This document shows positions 26,245 to 34,420 of a stretch of 64,000 nt of DNA, piece after piece. The translations under genes and the position numbers were made by a program. This DNA is from Alloprevotella sp. GTDB taxonomy: Bacteria; Bacteroidota; Bacteroidia; Bacteroidales; Bacteroidaceae. Positions within the stretch are counted from its first letter, which is position 1, and each line of letters opens with the position of its first letter. The notes beneath the pieces are model-generated. The model made no database searches, was not told the origin of the DNA, and worked only from the letters and a program-made list of their open reading frames with translations. Where the stretch lies: the NCBI GenBank assembly GCA_017477205.1, contig JAFUXE010000005.1, positions 1-64,000 of the forward strand, given 5' to 3'.

Positions 26245-27555
26245 ATGGGCACACATATTTCCCTCTCCGAACTGAACGCGCTGGTGCGCGAGGTGATAAG
26301 CCTCTCGATGGACGAGGCCTACTGGGTCGTGGCCGAGGTGAGCGAACTGCGCACGGCGGCAAACGGCCATTGCTACCTGGAGCTGGTGGAGAAGGACGCC
26401 TCGGGGCGCGGGCTGCGGGCGAAGGCGTCGGCACACGTCTGGCGCAACGCCTGGCCGTTGCTGCGGATGCACTTTGAAGAGCGGACGGGGCAGCGACTCT
26501 CCGCGGGCATGAAGGTGCTGGTGCAGGTGGAGGTGGAGTTCCACGAACTCTACGGCTACAGCCTCAACGTCACGGACATAGACCCGACGTACACGCTGGG
26601 CGACCTGGCGCAGCAGCGGCAGGAAATCCTGCGGCAGCTGGAGGCGGACGGCGTGCTCACGCTGAACAAGGAGCTCCCCCTGCCCCGTCCGCTGACGCGC
26701 ATCGCCGTCGTCAGCAGCGCCTCGGCAGCCGGCTACGGGGACTTCATCCGGCAACTTGACGCCTCGCCCTACCGCTTCGAGGTCACGCTGTTCCCCGCCG
26801 TGATGCAGGGCGGCGACGTGGAGCAGAGCATCATCGCGGCGCTGGACGAGATAGCATCCCGTCAAGAGGCGTTCGCCTGCGTCTGCATCCTGCGCGGCGG
26901 CGGCGCCGTGAGCGACCTGCAGGGCTTCGAGTCCTACGCGCTCGCGGCCAACGTGGCGCAGTTCCCCCTCCCCGTCCTGACGGGCATCGGCCATGAGCGC
27001 GACGACACCGTCATCGACCTCGTGGCCCACACGCGCCTCAAGACGCCGACGGCCGTGGCCGCCTTCCTCATCGAGGCCTGCCACGGGGAGGAAGAGCTTC
27101 TCAGCGACCTCGAAACGCGCATCTGCGCAGGTGCTGCCCAAAAGCTCAGGCGCGAACAGGAACGCTTCGCCCGGACGGCGGGACGCATACGCCTCTCCGC
27201 CGTGCAGTTCAGCAGCCAGGGACGCGAGCGCCTGCTGCGCCTCAGCAACCGCATGACGCTGGCAGCGCAAGGGCGCATCGCGGCGGAACGCACCGCCCTC
27301 GGACGACTCGCGGAACGCCTTCCCGCGCTCACGCAGAGCCGCATGGAACGCGAACGGAACCGCCTCGCCCTACTTGAAAAGCACATCAGCCTGGCAAGTC
27401 CCGAGCGCATACTGAGCCTCGGCTATAGCATCACGACCCGCGGCGGGCGCATCGTCAGGGATGCAGAAGCCCTGCAGCCGGGCGACATCATCGAAACACG
27501 CCTCTCAAAAGGCACCGTAAGAAGCCGCATCACTGAAGAAAATGAAAAACGTTAG
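26245..27555 (+). CDS. xseA: Exodeoxyribonuclease VII large subunit
   Basis: 436 residues from MGTHISLSELNALVREV; open codons further upstream cover the promoter. An N-terminal OB-fold (about 1-100, VVAEVSELRTAANGHCYLELVE) is followed by the catalytic domain with IAVVSSASAAGYGDFIRQL, CILRGGGAVSDLQGF and LTGIGHERDDTVIDLVAHTRLKTPTAVA (described in pieces: GIGHERDD and HTRLKTPTA), then a long Arg-rich coiled coil. With XseB it digests single-stranded DNA. It overlaps the next gene by 14 bp. Confidence 0.94.
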   Translation: MGTHISLSELNALVREVISLSMDEAYWVVAEVSELRTAANGHCYLELVEKDASGRGLRAKASAHVWRNAWPLLRMHFEERTGQRLSAGMKVLVQVEVEFHELYGYSLNVTDIDPTYTLGDLAQQRQEILRQLEADGVLTLNKELPLPRPLTRIAVVSSASAAGYGDFIRQLDASPYRFEVTLFPAVMQGGDVEQSIIAALDEIASRQEAFACVCILRGGGAVSDLQGFESYALAANVAQFPLPVLTGIGHERDDTVIDLVAHTRLKTPTAVAAFLIEACHGEEELLSDLETRICAGAAQKLRREQERFARTAGRIRLSAVQFSSQGRERLLRLSNRMTLAAQGRIAAERTALGRLAERLPALTQSRMERERNRLALLEKHISLASPERILSLGYSITTRGGRIVRDAEALQPGDIIETRLSKGTVRSRITEENEKR

Positions 27556-27850
27556 GATTACAGCCATGCGCCGCACGGAATATCCGGACCTGATGGCGCA
27601 ATTCGAAAACCCCATCGAGCATGCCTGCGACGTGAAGATGGGACAACAGTGGCTCTCCGTCGGCGGGCAACGGCCCGAAGGCATGTGTCCCGCCGCGTGG
27701 TACTCCATGAAGGAGTTCGTGGAGGCCCTTGCACGCGGCGAGGGCAACTTCTACGACGGATGGATGCAGAACCCCATGAGCGCCATGATAAGCTGCAACG
27801 ACGGCTTTCGCCCCGTCAGCTTCTACCTTGAAGCCATCGCGGAGGAATGA
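27542..27850 (+). CDS. TIGR04076 family protein
   Basis: 102 residues. KNVRITAMRRTEYPDLM at the start, a central RPEGMCPAAWYSMKEFVEAL with a conserved Cys, and MISCNDGFRPVSFYLEAI at the end match what I recall of TIGR04076 proteins (G.C..AW ... CNDG.RPV.F). The function of the family is unknown. Unusually, it is inserted between xseA and xseB with an overlap to xseA, so it belongs to this operon. Confidence 0.75.
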   Translation: MKNVRITAMRRTEYPDLMAQFENPIEHACDVKMGQQWLSVGGQRPEGMCPAAWYSMKEFVEALARGEGNFYDGWMQNPMSAMISCNDGFRPVSFYLEAIAEE

Positions 27851-27890
27851 GATGCCATGATAAAAGTATAACGACGAAGAACCGATACCT

Positions 27891-28094
27891 ATGGAAAAGA
27901 AAGAACATACCTACGAACAGGCCATGACGCGCCTGGAAGAGATTGCCGCCAAGCTGGAAAGCGGCCAGACGGGCCTTGACGAACTGAGCACGCTCCTCAA
28001 GGAAGCGCAGGAACTCATCGCCGCCTGCAAGGCGCGCCTGCTGAAGGCCGAAACGGACATCAACGACATACTGGCAGAAGATGGGACACGGTAA
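27891..28094 (+). CDS. xseB: Exodeoxyribonuclease VII small subunit
   Basis: 67 residues, all helical: [29 protein letters not shown] (in parts: [12 protein letters not shown]) and [17 protein letters not shown], the characteristic XseB pattern. It forms the multi-subunit exonuclease VII with XseA. Its 3' end overlaps the start of trmB by 14 bp. Confidence 0.93.
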   Translation: MEKKEHTYEQAMTRLEEIAAKLESGQTGLDELSTLLKEAQELIAACKARLLKAETDINDILAEDGTR

Positions 28095-28938
28095 GCTTCG
28101 TAAGTTTGCGGAAATGGAGACGTTTCCGAACGTGGTGCAGGCAGCCCCGGCGCAAGAAGGAGCTCAGCGCGGCGAATGGCAGCCATCCCCGATGCAAGGC
28201 AAATGGAACGACTTCTTCGCGAATCTGAAAGCCTCCGGCGATAATGGAGAAACTTCTTGCGCGAATCTGAAAGCCTCCCCCGGAGGGGGGAGGTTGGAGG
28301 GGGCTTTATCCCTCGAGCTCGGCTGCGGGCGCGGCGAATATACCGTCGGGCTTGCGCGACGCTTTCCGGACAGGAACTTCATCGGCGTGGACATCAAGGG
28401 GGCACGCATGTGGCACGGCGCACGCCAGGCCATTGCTGAGCATCTCACGAACGCCGCCTTCCTCCGTACGAACATCGAGTTCATAGACCGCTTCTTCGCG
28501 CCCGGCGAGGTCTCCGAGATTTGGCTCACGTTCAGCGACCCGCAGATGAAGAAAGCCTCGAAGCGCCTGACCTCCACGAACTTCCTCCAGCGCTACCGCC
28601 GCATCATGCCCGACGGCGGCATCATCCACCTCAAGACGGACTCCAACTTCCTCTTCACCTATACGCGCGAGCTCCTGCGTGCCAACGGCATTGAGCCGGA
28701 GCTTTGCATCGAGGATGTGTATAGCCCGGAGAATGATGCCAGCACCGAGGCCTCCCTCCTGCGCGAAGTCCGCACCTACTACGAGCAGATGTGGCTCGAC
28801 CGCGGCATCGCCATCAAATACCTCCGCTTCCGCCTTCCGCAAAACGGCGCACTCGTGGAGCCCGACGTGGAGATTCCCCTTGACGAATACCGCTCCTACA
28901 ACCGCCAGAAGCGCAGCGGGAAGGAGACGAGTAAATAA
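28081..28938 (+). CDS. trmB: tRNA (guanine-N7-)-methyltransferase with an in-frame repeat insertion
   Basis: 285 residues. The family start [13 protein letters not shown], the SAM-binding [34 protein letters not shown] and [17 protein letters not shown] are all present. It makes m7G46 in tRNA using SAM. Between MQGKWNDFF and SLELGCG, where related proteins have a short link, there are about 32 extra residues (roughly 44-76) encoded by a repeat (28211-28307). The insert lies just before the SAM motif and keeps the frame. An additional extension ([18 protein letters not shown]) precedes it. Confidence 0.92.
   Translation: MGHGKLRKFAEMETFPNVVQAAPAQEGAQRGEWQPSPMQGKWNDFFANLKASGDNGETSCANLKASPGGGRLEGALSLELGCGRGEYTVGLARRFPDRNFIGVDIKGARMWHGARQAIAEHLTNAAFLRTNIEFIDRFFAPGEVSEIWLTFSDPQMKKASKRLTSTNFLQRYRRIMPDGGIIHLKTDSNFLFTYTRELLRANGIEPELCIEDVYSPENDASTEASLLREVRTYYEQMWLDRGIAIKYLRFRLPQNGALVEPDVEIPLDEYRSYNRQKRSGKETSK
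28211..28307. repeat. In-frame palindromic repeat inside trmB
   Basis: Two near-identical 25-base copies (28211-28236 and 28252-28276; core CGCGAATCTGAAAGCCTCC) are followed by a GC palindrome, CCTCCCCCGGAGGGGGGAGG (28274-28293), and TTGGAGGGGGCTTT. The stretch from AAGCC to GGGGGC recurs, inverted, at about 63342-63375 inside the TonB receptor gene. The repeat adds codons without stops. Confidence 0.85.
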
Positions 28939-28970
28939 AAACAGGCGGCAAAAGCCGTCTGTTTTTATTT
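28937..28970. terminator. Terminator after trmB (bidirectional shape)
   Basis: A stem of AAAAACAG.CGGC with GCCGTCTGTTTTT (28937-28949 with 28954-28966), one G-T pair, loop AAAA, and T-runs on both strands. Confidence 0.88.
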
Positions 28971-28977
28971 CATTCAC

Positions 28978-28985
28978 TACCTTTG
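28978..28985 (+). promoter_or_regulatory. -7 box TACCTTTG upstream of the structured RNA
   Basis: A perfect TAnnTTTG match just after the trmB terminator and about 40 bp before the structured RNA at 29017. It would drive the RNA and possibly the gene at 29195. Confidence 0.6.
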
Positions 28986-29016
28986 CACCGTACCTCTTAT
29001 AAAAGACACAAGACAT

Positions 29017-29163
29017 ATTGCTCACATCTCTTACCGAATTTGCACCTCAGCAGAGTTTCTGGGCTTCATACAATCGGCGAGTTGCGCTACAAGCGCAGGC
29101 TCTCCTTCGATTGTATGGGCAGTGCAAAGCCTGGTAAGAGATTGGATGCAGTCTGCGCTTTTT
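29017..29163 (+). ncRNA. Structured RNA, copy 1 (6S-like rod shape, family unassigned)
   Basis: Nested helices: stem 1, 29026-29035 with 29133-29142 (10 bp, ATCTCTTACC/GGTAAGAGAT); linkers GAA and GCCT; stem 2, 29039-29045 with 29122-29128 (7 bp); an asymmetric bubble (21 nt left, GGCA right); stem 3, 29067-29076 with 29108-29117 (10 bp); and an apical TGCGC/GCGCA hairpin. It ends GTCTGCGCTTTTT. A second copy at 57446 keeps every helix, both linkers and the 3' end, with different stem bases. Its outline resembles 6S RNA; I cannot assign the family. It could also act as a leader for the gene at 29195. Confidence 0.75.
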
Positions 29164-29194
29164 GCATATATTCACTCACTAAACATCAATCATC

Positions 29195-29731
29195 ATGGAA
29201 ACAAAAGACACAGTCTCCCCCCGCCTCATCCCGCAGGGCCGCATCCTGTCCGACAGCGCGGAAAGCACGTTGAAGGGCATCGCCATCTTCATCCTCATTG
29301 CAGGCTTGTTCATGACGCTGCTACTGTTCTTCACGGTATGTTTCACAAAAGTTCCGAAGGGATACTACGGCGAAGAGACGAGCTTCAACCCGCAGGGATT
29401 TGCCATCACCGTCGCCACCTTGCTGAGTTCACTCGCCACATGGGCGGCGCTGAACGTCTTCGCTAATATCTCGCTGCGCCTGAAGACCTTGCAGGAAGTC
29501 TTTGCCGACGCCACCGCCGTCGGGACGCAGCCGGAAGCGCCTAAGGACACGCGGCCGAAGTCCGTGCGCCTCGGCGAAATGGACTTGAAGCCCGGCGACA
29601 CCATCGTCCGCAACATTGACGGCAAGGAATACGAAGTCAAAGAGGTTCGCAGCGACGCCGTCCTCATCTACACGGGAATGCTTGGCGGCTATCGCGCCCT
29701 CTCGCCCGACGAGTTCACACTGAAGAAATAA
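29195..29731 (+). CDS. Small membrane protein, unknown function
   Basis: 178 residues. Two hydrophobic segments: about 27-49 (GIAIFILIAGLFMTLLLFF) and 72-93 (FAITVATLLSSLATWAALNVF). The C-terminal 80 residues are soluble, with SVRLGEMDLKPGDTIVRNI and IYTGMLGGYRALSPDEF, probably a small beta domain. No family recognised. It begins 31 bp after the U-run of the structured RNA and is closed by a strong terminator. Confidence 0.7.
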   Translation: METKDTVSPRLIPQGRILSDSAESTLKGIAIFILIAGLFMTLLLFFTVCFTKVPKGYYGEETSFNPQGFAITVATLLSSLATWAALNVFANISLRLKTLQEVFADATAVGTQPEAPKDTRPKSVRLGEMDLKPGDTIVRNIDGKEYEVKEVRSDAVLIYTGMLGGYRALSPDEFTLKK

Positions 29732-29757
29732 ACCGGCTTGCAAAAAGCCTACCCTCC

Positions 29758-29791
29758 CGCGCCTGCCGAAGTCGGTGGGCGCGACTTTTTT
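29758..29791 (+). terminator. Terminator after the membrane protein gene
   Basis: A 12-bp GC-rich stem (29758-29769 with 29772-29783, two G-T pairs) followed by ACTTTTTT. Confidence 0.85.
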
Positions 29792-29835
29792 GCAAGAAAC
29801 GCGGGGAGGCAAAAGCCATATACCGCGGAAAATGG

Positions 29836-29843
29836 TATCTTTG
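29836..29843 (+). promoter_or_regulatory. -7 box TATCTTTG for mrp
   Basis: A perfect TAnnTTTG match 78 bp before the ATG at 29921; the leader contains the 21-bp repeats described separately. Confidence 0.55.
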
Positions 29844-29857
29844 CGGGCGATAAGGCA

Positions 29858-29910
29858 AACAAGATGCCTAAAGGATTGAACAAGATGCCTAAAGGATTGA
29901 ACAAGATACC
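29858..29910 (+). repeat. 21-bp direct repeat in the mrp leader
   Basis: Two exact 21-base copies (29858-29878, 29879-29899; core AACAAGATGCCTAAAGGATT) and an 11-base partial third, between the -7 box and the mrp start. Each copy contains an ATG, but the final start choice is the ATG at 29921, which begins the conserved protein. Confidence 0.85.
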
Positions 29911-29920
29911 ATAAGAAAAC

Positions 29921-31021
29921 ATGCAACTATATCCCAAACTTATTCTTGAAGCACTGGCACAAGTGCGCTACCCCGGAACGGGGAAAAACCTCGTGGAAGC
30001 GGAAATGGTGGAGGACGACCTGCGCATCGACGGAATGCGCGTGAGCTTCTCGATAATCTTCCCGAAACTTCCCGATCCCTTCATGAAGTCCGTCGTAAAG
30101 GCAGCCGAGGCGGCCATACACACCTACGTGGCAAAAGACGTGGAGGTGACGGTGAACACGAAGAGCCGCATGGCCGCACCGCCAGAACCGGGGAAACTGT
30201 TGCCCGAGGTGAAGAACATCATCGCCGTCTCAAGCGGCAAGGGCGGCGTGGGGAAAAGTACCGTAGCCGCCAACCTCGCCGTCGCGCTGGCACAGGCCGG
30301 CTACAAGGTGGGACTTCTGGACGCCGACATCTTTGGCCCCAGCGTCCCGAAGATGTTCCACCTCGAGCACGAGCAGATATTCGCCATCGAAAAGGACGGC
30401 CGCCAGCTCATCGTGCCCGCGGAGAAGTACGGCGTGCGCATCCTGAGCATCGGCTTCTTCGTGAATCCCGACACGGCGACGCTCTGGCGCGGCGGCATGG
30501 CCTCGAATTCCCTGAAACAGCTCATCGGCGAGGCCGACTGGGGGGAGCTGGACTACCTCATCCTTGACACGCCGCCGGGCACGAGCGACATCCACCTGAC
30601 GCTCCTCCAGACGCTGGCCATCACGGGTGCCGTCATCGTCAGCACGCCGCAGCCCGTAGCCCTTGCGGACGCACGCAAAGGCATCGACATGTACCGGAAC
30701 GAGAAGGTGGGCGTGCCCATCCTGGGACTCGTTGAGAACATGGCGTGGTTCACGCCCGACGACCTGCCCGACCGCCGCTACTACATCTTCGGGCGCGAGG
30801 GAGCTGCCCGCCTCGCGGAGGAACTTCGCGTGCCGCTGCTGGCACAGATTCCCATCGTCGAAAGCATTCGCGAGGGTGCCGACGAGGGAGAACCCGTCGC
30901 CCTGCAAGCCGGACGTGCCGACGGGCAGGCATTCCGCCGCCTTGCCGCCGCCGTTGCGGAGCAGACGGAACGCCGCAACCGCGAGCTGGCGCCGACGGAA
31001 ATCGTGAAAGTCAGCAAATAA
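29921..31021 (+). CDS. mrp: Mrp/NBP35 family iron-sulfur cluster carrier ATPase
   Basis: 366 residues. An N-terminal MIP18/DUF59-type domain (1-85) is followed by a deviant Walker A at 104-114 (SSGKGGVGKST), LLDADIFGPSVP, and LILDTPPGTSDIHLTL. Near the end it has the DLPDRRYYIFGREGA stretch in place of the usual Cys pair region; I do not see a CxxC there. It probably carries or delivers Fe-S clusters. It has its own -7 box and is followed 33 bp later by a DUF3667 gene. Confidence 0.9.
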   Translation: MQLYPKLILEALAQVRYPGTGKNLVEAEMVEDDLRIDGMRVSFSIIFPKLPDPFMKSVVKAAEAAIHTYVAKDVEVTVNTKSRMAAPPEPGKLLPEVKNIIAVSSGKGGVGKSTVAANLAVALAQAGYKVGLLDADIFGPSVPKMFHLEHEQIFAIEKDGRQLIVPAEKYGVRILSIGFFVNPDTATLWRGGMASNSLKQLIGEADWGELDYLILDTPPGTSDIHLTLLQTLAITGAVIVSTPQPVALADARKGIDMYRNEKVGVPILGLVENMAWFTPDDLPDRRYYIFGREGAARLAEELRVPLLAQIPIVESIREGADEGEPVALQAGRADGQAFRRLAAAVAEQTERRNRELAPTEIVKVSK

Positions 31022-31054
31022 CGTCGTCAGAAATGCACAAAAAGCCCTGCGCAA

Positions 31055-32026
31055 ATGTTTGAAAAGCTGAAAGAAGTGCTGCGCCGCATCGTCGCCTGGC
31101 AGAAGCGCCCCATTCAGGTGGCGGAGAACGTGACGGAAGAAGCCGTCTGCAAGAATTGCGGCGAGACATACCACGCCAACTACTGCCCGCGATGCGGACA
31201 AAGCCGCAACACGCCGCGGCTGGGCAGCAAGAGCGCGCTGCGCATCTTCCTGGACACGTGGGGACTCGGCACGCACGGCCTGCTGCGCACCATCTGGCAC
31301 CTCTTTGCCCGCCCGGGCTACATGATTGGCGACTACATCGACGGACGCCGCCAGCTCTACTTCCCGCCCTTCAAGACCCTCTTCGTCGTCGGGACGGCCT
31401 ACGCCCTCGTCTTCGCCCTTGGCGGCGGTTTCAGCGAGGAGGCGAAGGAAGCCCGCAGGCAGGTGGTCGTGGATGTGCGGGCGGGGGTTACGAAGGCGAT
31501 GCATGAAGGCAGCGCCGCGTCCGAGAAGAATCTCTCCAAGACCGATGCGGAGCAAAGGCGCATGGAGGAACAGCTGACGAACGACCTCACCGCCATCAAC
31601 GCGTACTGGGGGCAGTACGTCGAGTGGCAGCAGCGCAACCGTGTGACCGACCAGCTCCTGATGCACATTCTTTTTGCGCTCATCGCCTGGCGCATATTCC
31701 GCCGCGCGCCGCGCCGTCCCGGGATGAATCTTGCGGAAAACATCGTGGCACAGGTGTATATCTGCGCCCAGATGGGCGTTCTGGCAATCGCCACAATGCT
31801 TATACAAATGCCCTTCGCCCCTTACCCAACAGGCACGATGCCAGCAGGAACAAGTTTTCTCCTGTTCGTTTATGATTTCAAGCAACTCTATGGCTACAGC
31901 CTTGTACGTACGGTATGGAAAGTCTTGCTCATGCACATGCTTTTCATGGCTCTGACCGTCATATTCTTTATATTTGTGGTACTGGCCATAGGGGTGCACG
32001 TAGGATATACGACGAGCGGAATGTAA
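31055..32026 (+). CDS. DUF3667 domain-containing membrane protein
   Basis: 323 residues. An N-terminal zinc-ribbon-like motif CKNCGETYHANYCPRCGQS (about 32-50) is followed by the DUF3667 core (LRTIWHLFARPGYMIGDYIDGRRQLYFPPF in parts: RPGYMIGDYI, GRRQLYFPPF). Several hydrophobic segments follow, including TLFVVGTAYALVFAL and the last 60 residues. Function is unknown. It is on the same strand as mrp and may be co-transcribed; dnaA approaches from the other side. Confidence 0.85.
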   Translation: MFEKLKEVLRRIVAWQKRPIQVAENVTEEAVCKNCGETYHANYCPRCGQSRNTPRLGSKSALRIFLDTWGLGTHGLLRTIWHLFARPGYMIGDYIDGRRQLYFPPFKTLFVVGTAYALVFALGGGFSEEAKEARRQVVVDVRAGVTKAMHEGSAASEKNLSKTDAEQRRMEEQLTNDLTAINAYWGQYVEWQQRNRVTDQLLMHILFALIAWRIFRRAPRRPGMNLAENIVAQVYICAQMGVLAIATMLIQMPFAPYPTGTMPAGTSFLLFVYDFKQLYGYSLVRTVWKVLLMHMLFMALTVIFFIFVVLAIGVHVGYTTSGM

Positions 32027-32073
32027 ATACTCGAAGATAGAAAAAGAGAAAAAGGGGATTTAGGGAGTTCCGG

Positions 32074-33432
32074 TTACTTCAATTTTGCCTCCACCTCCTC
32101 AACAAACTGCCGGAAGGTGCGGTCGGCCTGTATGCGTGCGGCTATCTGGTTGCAGGAGTGCATGGCCGTGGAGTGGTCGCGCCGCGCCACGATGCGCCCG
32201 ATTTGCGCCAGCGACACGTCCGTGTACTTATGAGCCAGATAGATGGCCAGCTGCCGGGCCGTGACTACGTCCTTCTTGCGACTGGAGGACTGGATGTCGC
32301 GGACGGGAATGCGGGTTGCGTCGCTGACAGTGCGCAGGATGCGCTCCGGCGTCATCTCGCGTTTCTGCAAGTTGACGGCCCGCGCCACGATGCGCTCCGC
32401 CATCGGCACCGTGATTTCACAGTTGTCCATAACGGCATATACCATCAGGGAGTTGATGATGCCCTGCAATTCGCGCACGCTGCTCTCGACGTTCTGCGCG
32501 ATGTAGTCCACGACGTCGCGCGGGATGCGGAGTCCGTCGCGGCGGATCTTGGCCTGGAGGATGTCGCGCCGCAGCTTGACATCGGGCTGCTCCATCTCCG
32601 TGACGATGCCGCTGCGGAAGCGCGTCAGCATGCGCTCCTCCATGCCCTGCAACTGCGCAGGGGACGTGTCGGAAGTCAGGACAATCTGCTTCCCGATGAG
32701 CTGGAGGTGGTTGAAGATGTGGAAGAAAGCCTGCTGCGTCTTGGCGGTGGTGATTTCCTGTACGTCGTCGAGGATGAGAAGGTCTATCTCCTGATAGAAA
32801 CGTATGAACTGGCTCTGGCGGTTCGCGATGGTGGCCTCGGTGAACTGCTGCTTGAAGAGCTGCGCAGGGATGAAGACGGTGCGCAGGTCGGGCTGCGTCT
32901 CCGCAAGGCGCGTGGCGATGGCGGCGGCAAGGTGCGTCTTGCCCACGCCGCTGGGACCGTAGAGGAAGAAAGGATTGAAGGCGTTCTTACCAGGTTCGGC
33001 GGCAATGCTGAGCGCAACGGCCCGCGCGAGTTTGTTGCTGCGTCCCTCGATGAAGTTCTCAAACGTGAACAGCGGGCTGAGGGCCGGAAGATTGTAGCGC
33101 GAGGGTTCCTCCGCGCCTGCGGTGCCCTTGTCCTCGGCCTTGCGGCCTCGCCTTGGCTTCTCGGGCTTTTCCTCGGACTGCGAGGCGATGGTTTCGTCTA
33201 TCTTGAACAGCACGCGCAGGCTGGCGCCAAAGGCTTCGGTCACGGCCTGCTGCAAGGGCTGCGCATAGTGGCCGATGATGCGTTCCATCACGAAGCGCCG
33301 CGGCACCACGAGCGTGAGCGTTCCAGCCTTTATGCTGCCGAAGCGCAACGGCGTGAACCACGTCTCAAACTCCTTCTCGGGGAGTTTCTGCGCGAGGATT
33401 TGCAGGCATTGCTGCCATTGTGGGTTTTGCAT
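32074..33432 (-). CDS. dnaA: Chromosomal replication initiator protein DnaA
   Basis: 452 residues. Domain I at 1-80 (WFTPLRFGSIKAGTLTLVVP), a charged linker (about 85-110), the AAA+ domain with Walker A GPSGVGKTH at 159-167, Walker B LLILDDVQ, and the C-terminal DNA-binding domain with the signature DVSLAQIGRIVARRDHSTAM. It opens the replication origin. It lies 27 bp downstream of the mce gene in a minus-strand run; I found no cluster of DnaA boxes beside it. Confidence 0.97.
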   Translation of the reverse strand: MQNPQWQQCLQILAQKLPEKEFETWFTPLRFGSIKAGTLTLVVPRRFVMERIIGHYAQPLQQAVTEAFGASLRVLFKIDETIASQSEEKPEKPRRGRKAEDKGTAGAEEPSRYNLPALSPLFTFENFIEGRSNKLARAVALSIAAEPGKNAFNPFFLYGPSGVGKTHLAAAIATRLAETQPDLRTVFIPAQLFKQQFTEATIANRQSQFIRFYQEIDLLILDDVQEITTAKTQQAFFHIFNHLQLIGKQIVLTSDTSPAQLQGMEERMLTRFRSGIVTEMEQPDVKLRRDILQAKIRRDGLRIPRDVVDYIAQNVESSVRELQGIINSLMVYAVMDNCEITVPMAERIVARAVNLQKREMTPERILRTVSDATRIPVRDIQSSSRKKDVVTARQLAIYLAHKYTDVSLAQIGRIVARRDHSTAMHSCNQIAARIQADRTFRQFVEEVEAKLK

Positions 33433-33459
33433 GTGACGAAACGGTATGGAAATGGTTTC

Positions 33460-34410
33460 TTACTTGTTCTTACGCCCAAAGACAGAGAAGTGGACGTAGC
33501 GCCCCGGGTGCTGCTTCATGTCCGTGAGCAGCGTGTCGCCGCTCTGGATGGTGCGGTTGAGGTTTTCCGCCGAGGCATTGAGGTTGTCGTAAAGCTCGCG
33601 GCTGTTCATCAGGAGGCCAAGCGAGGAGTCCGTGCCGTTGAGCTTGTTCCCCAGGTCGGTGCTCATGTTCTTGAGCTGCGTGGAGAACTGCTGCACCTCT
33701 GCGAGCGTGCCGTTCACCTCGTCCAACGTTTTCTGCACGTCCACCTGAGAAAGATTTCCGCTCAGGGTTTCCAGGTTGCGGGAGACGCTCTGCAGGCGCT
33801 CCATCATCTGCGGCACGTTCCGGGAGAGCGTGGCGTCGAGCTGCTGCGAGGCCTGACGGATATAGACGGAGGTGGCTGCAAAGTTGTGCAGGGTCTGCTG
33901 CAACGCGGGGTCGCCCGTGAGCTGGGCGAGGTTTGTCATGATGGTGTCGATTTTCGGTGCTATGCTGACAACGGTGGGGATGAGGGCTTCCACCTGCGTG
34001 AGCGCACCCTGATGGATGCCGCCGCGGATGGTGTCGCCGCGGGCTATGTGCTTCGTGGGATTGGGACCGAGGATGAGGTGCATCGTGACGCCTCCCATGA
34101 GCGAGGACTCCAACTCGGCGCGCGTATCCACGGGCACCTGCATTTCCTTGTCCAGCTCGATGCCCACGATGACGCGGTCCTTGCGGTCGTAGTCGTACTC
34201 GATGGTGCGCACGATGCCCACGGGATAGCCTCCGGCATAGACGGCGTTGGAGACGGCAAGCCCCTGGATGTCGGCAAACTCGACGTAGTAGGTGTTCGTT
34301 GCCTTGAAGACGTTGACGCCCTTCAGGAAACTGATGAGAAGGTATAGGAGTACGACGGCGCTGATGGCCGTCAGTGCGATTTTCACCTCGCGGGAAAAGA
34401 TATTCTTCAT
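33460..34410 (-). CDS. MlaD/MCE family lipid transport protein
   Basis: 316 residues from MKNIFSREVKIALTAISAVVLLYLLISFLKG, an N-terminal membrane anchor (residues about 10-30, described in part). The MCE domain follows: ATNTYYVEFADIQGLAVSNA, VYAGGYPVGIVRTIEYDYD, then VDTRAELESSLMGGVTMHL. The remaining 180 residues are helical (LSQVDVQKTLDEVNGTLAEV), likely a coiled-coil tube. Such proteins move phospholipids between the membranes. It lies 10 bp after the amidase gene and 27 bp before dnaA. Confidence 0.9.
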   Translation of the reverse strand: MKNIFSREVKIALTAISAVVLLYLLISFLKGVNVFKATNTYYVEFADIQGLAVSNAVYAGGYPVGIVRTIEYDYDRKDRVIVGIELDKEMQVPVDTRAELESSLMGGVTMHLILGPNPTKHIARGDTIRGGIHQGALTQVEALIPTVVSIAPKIDTIMTNLAQLTGDPALQQTLHNFAATSVYIRQASQQLDATLSRNVPQMMERLQSVSRNLETLSGNLSQVDVQKTLDEVNGTLAEVQQFSTQLKNMSTDLGNKLNGTDSSLGLLMNSRELYDNLNASAENLNRTIQSGDTLLTDMKQHPGRYVHFSVFGRKNK

Positions 34411-34420
34411 GTCTTCTGTA

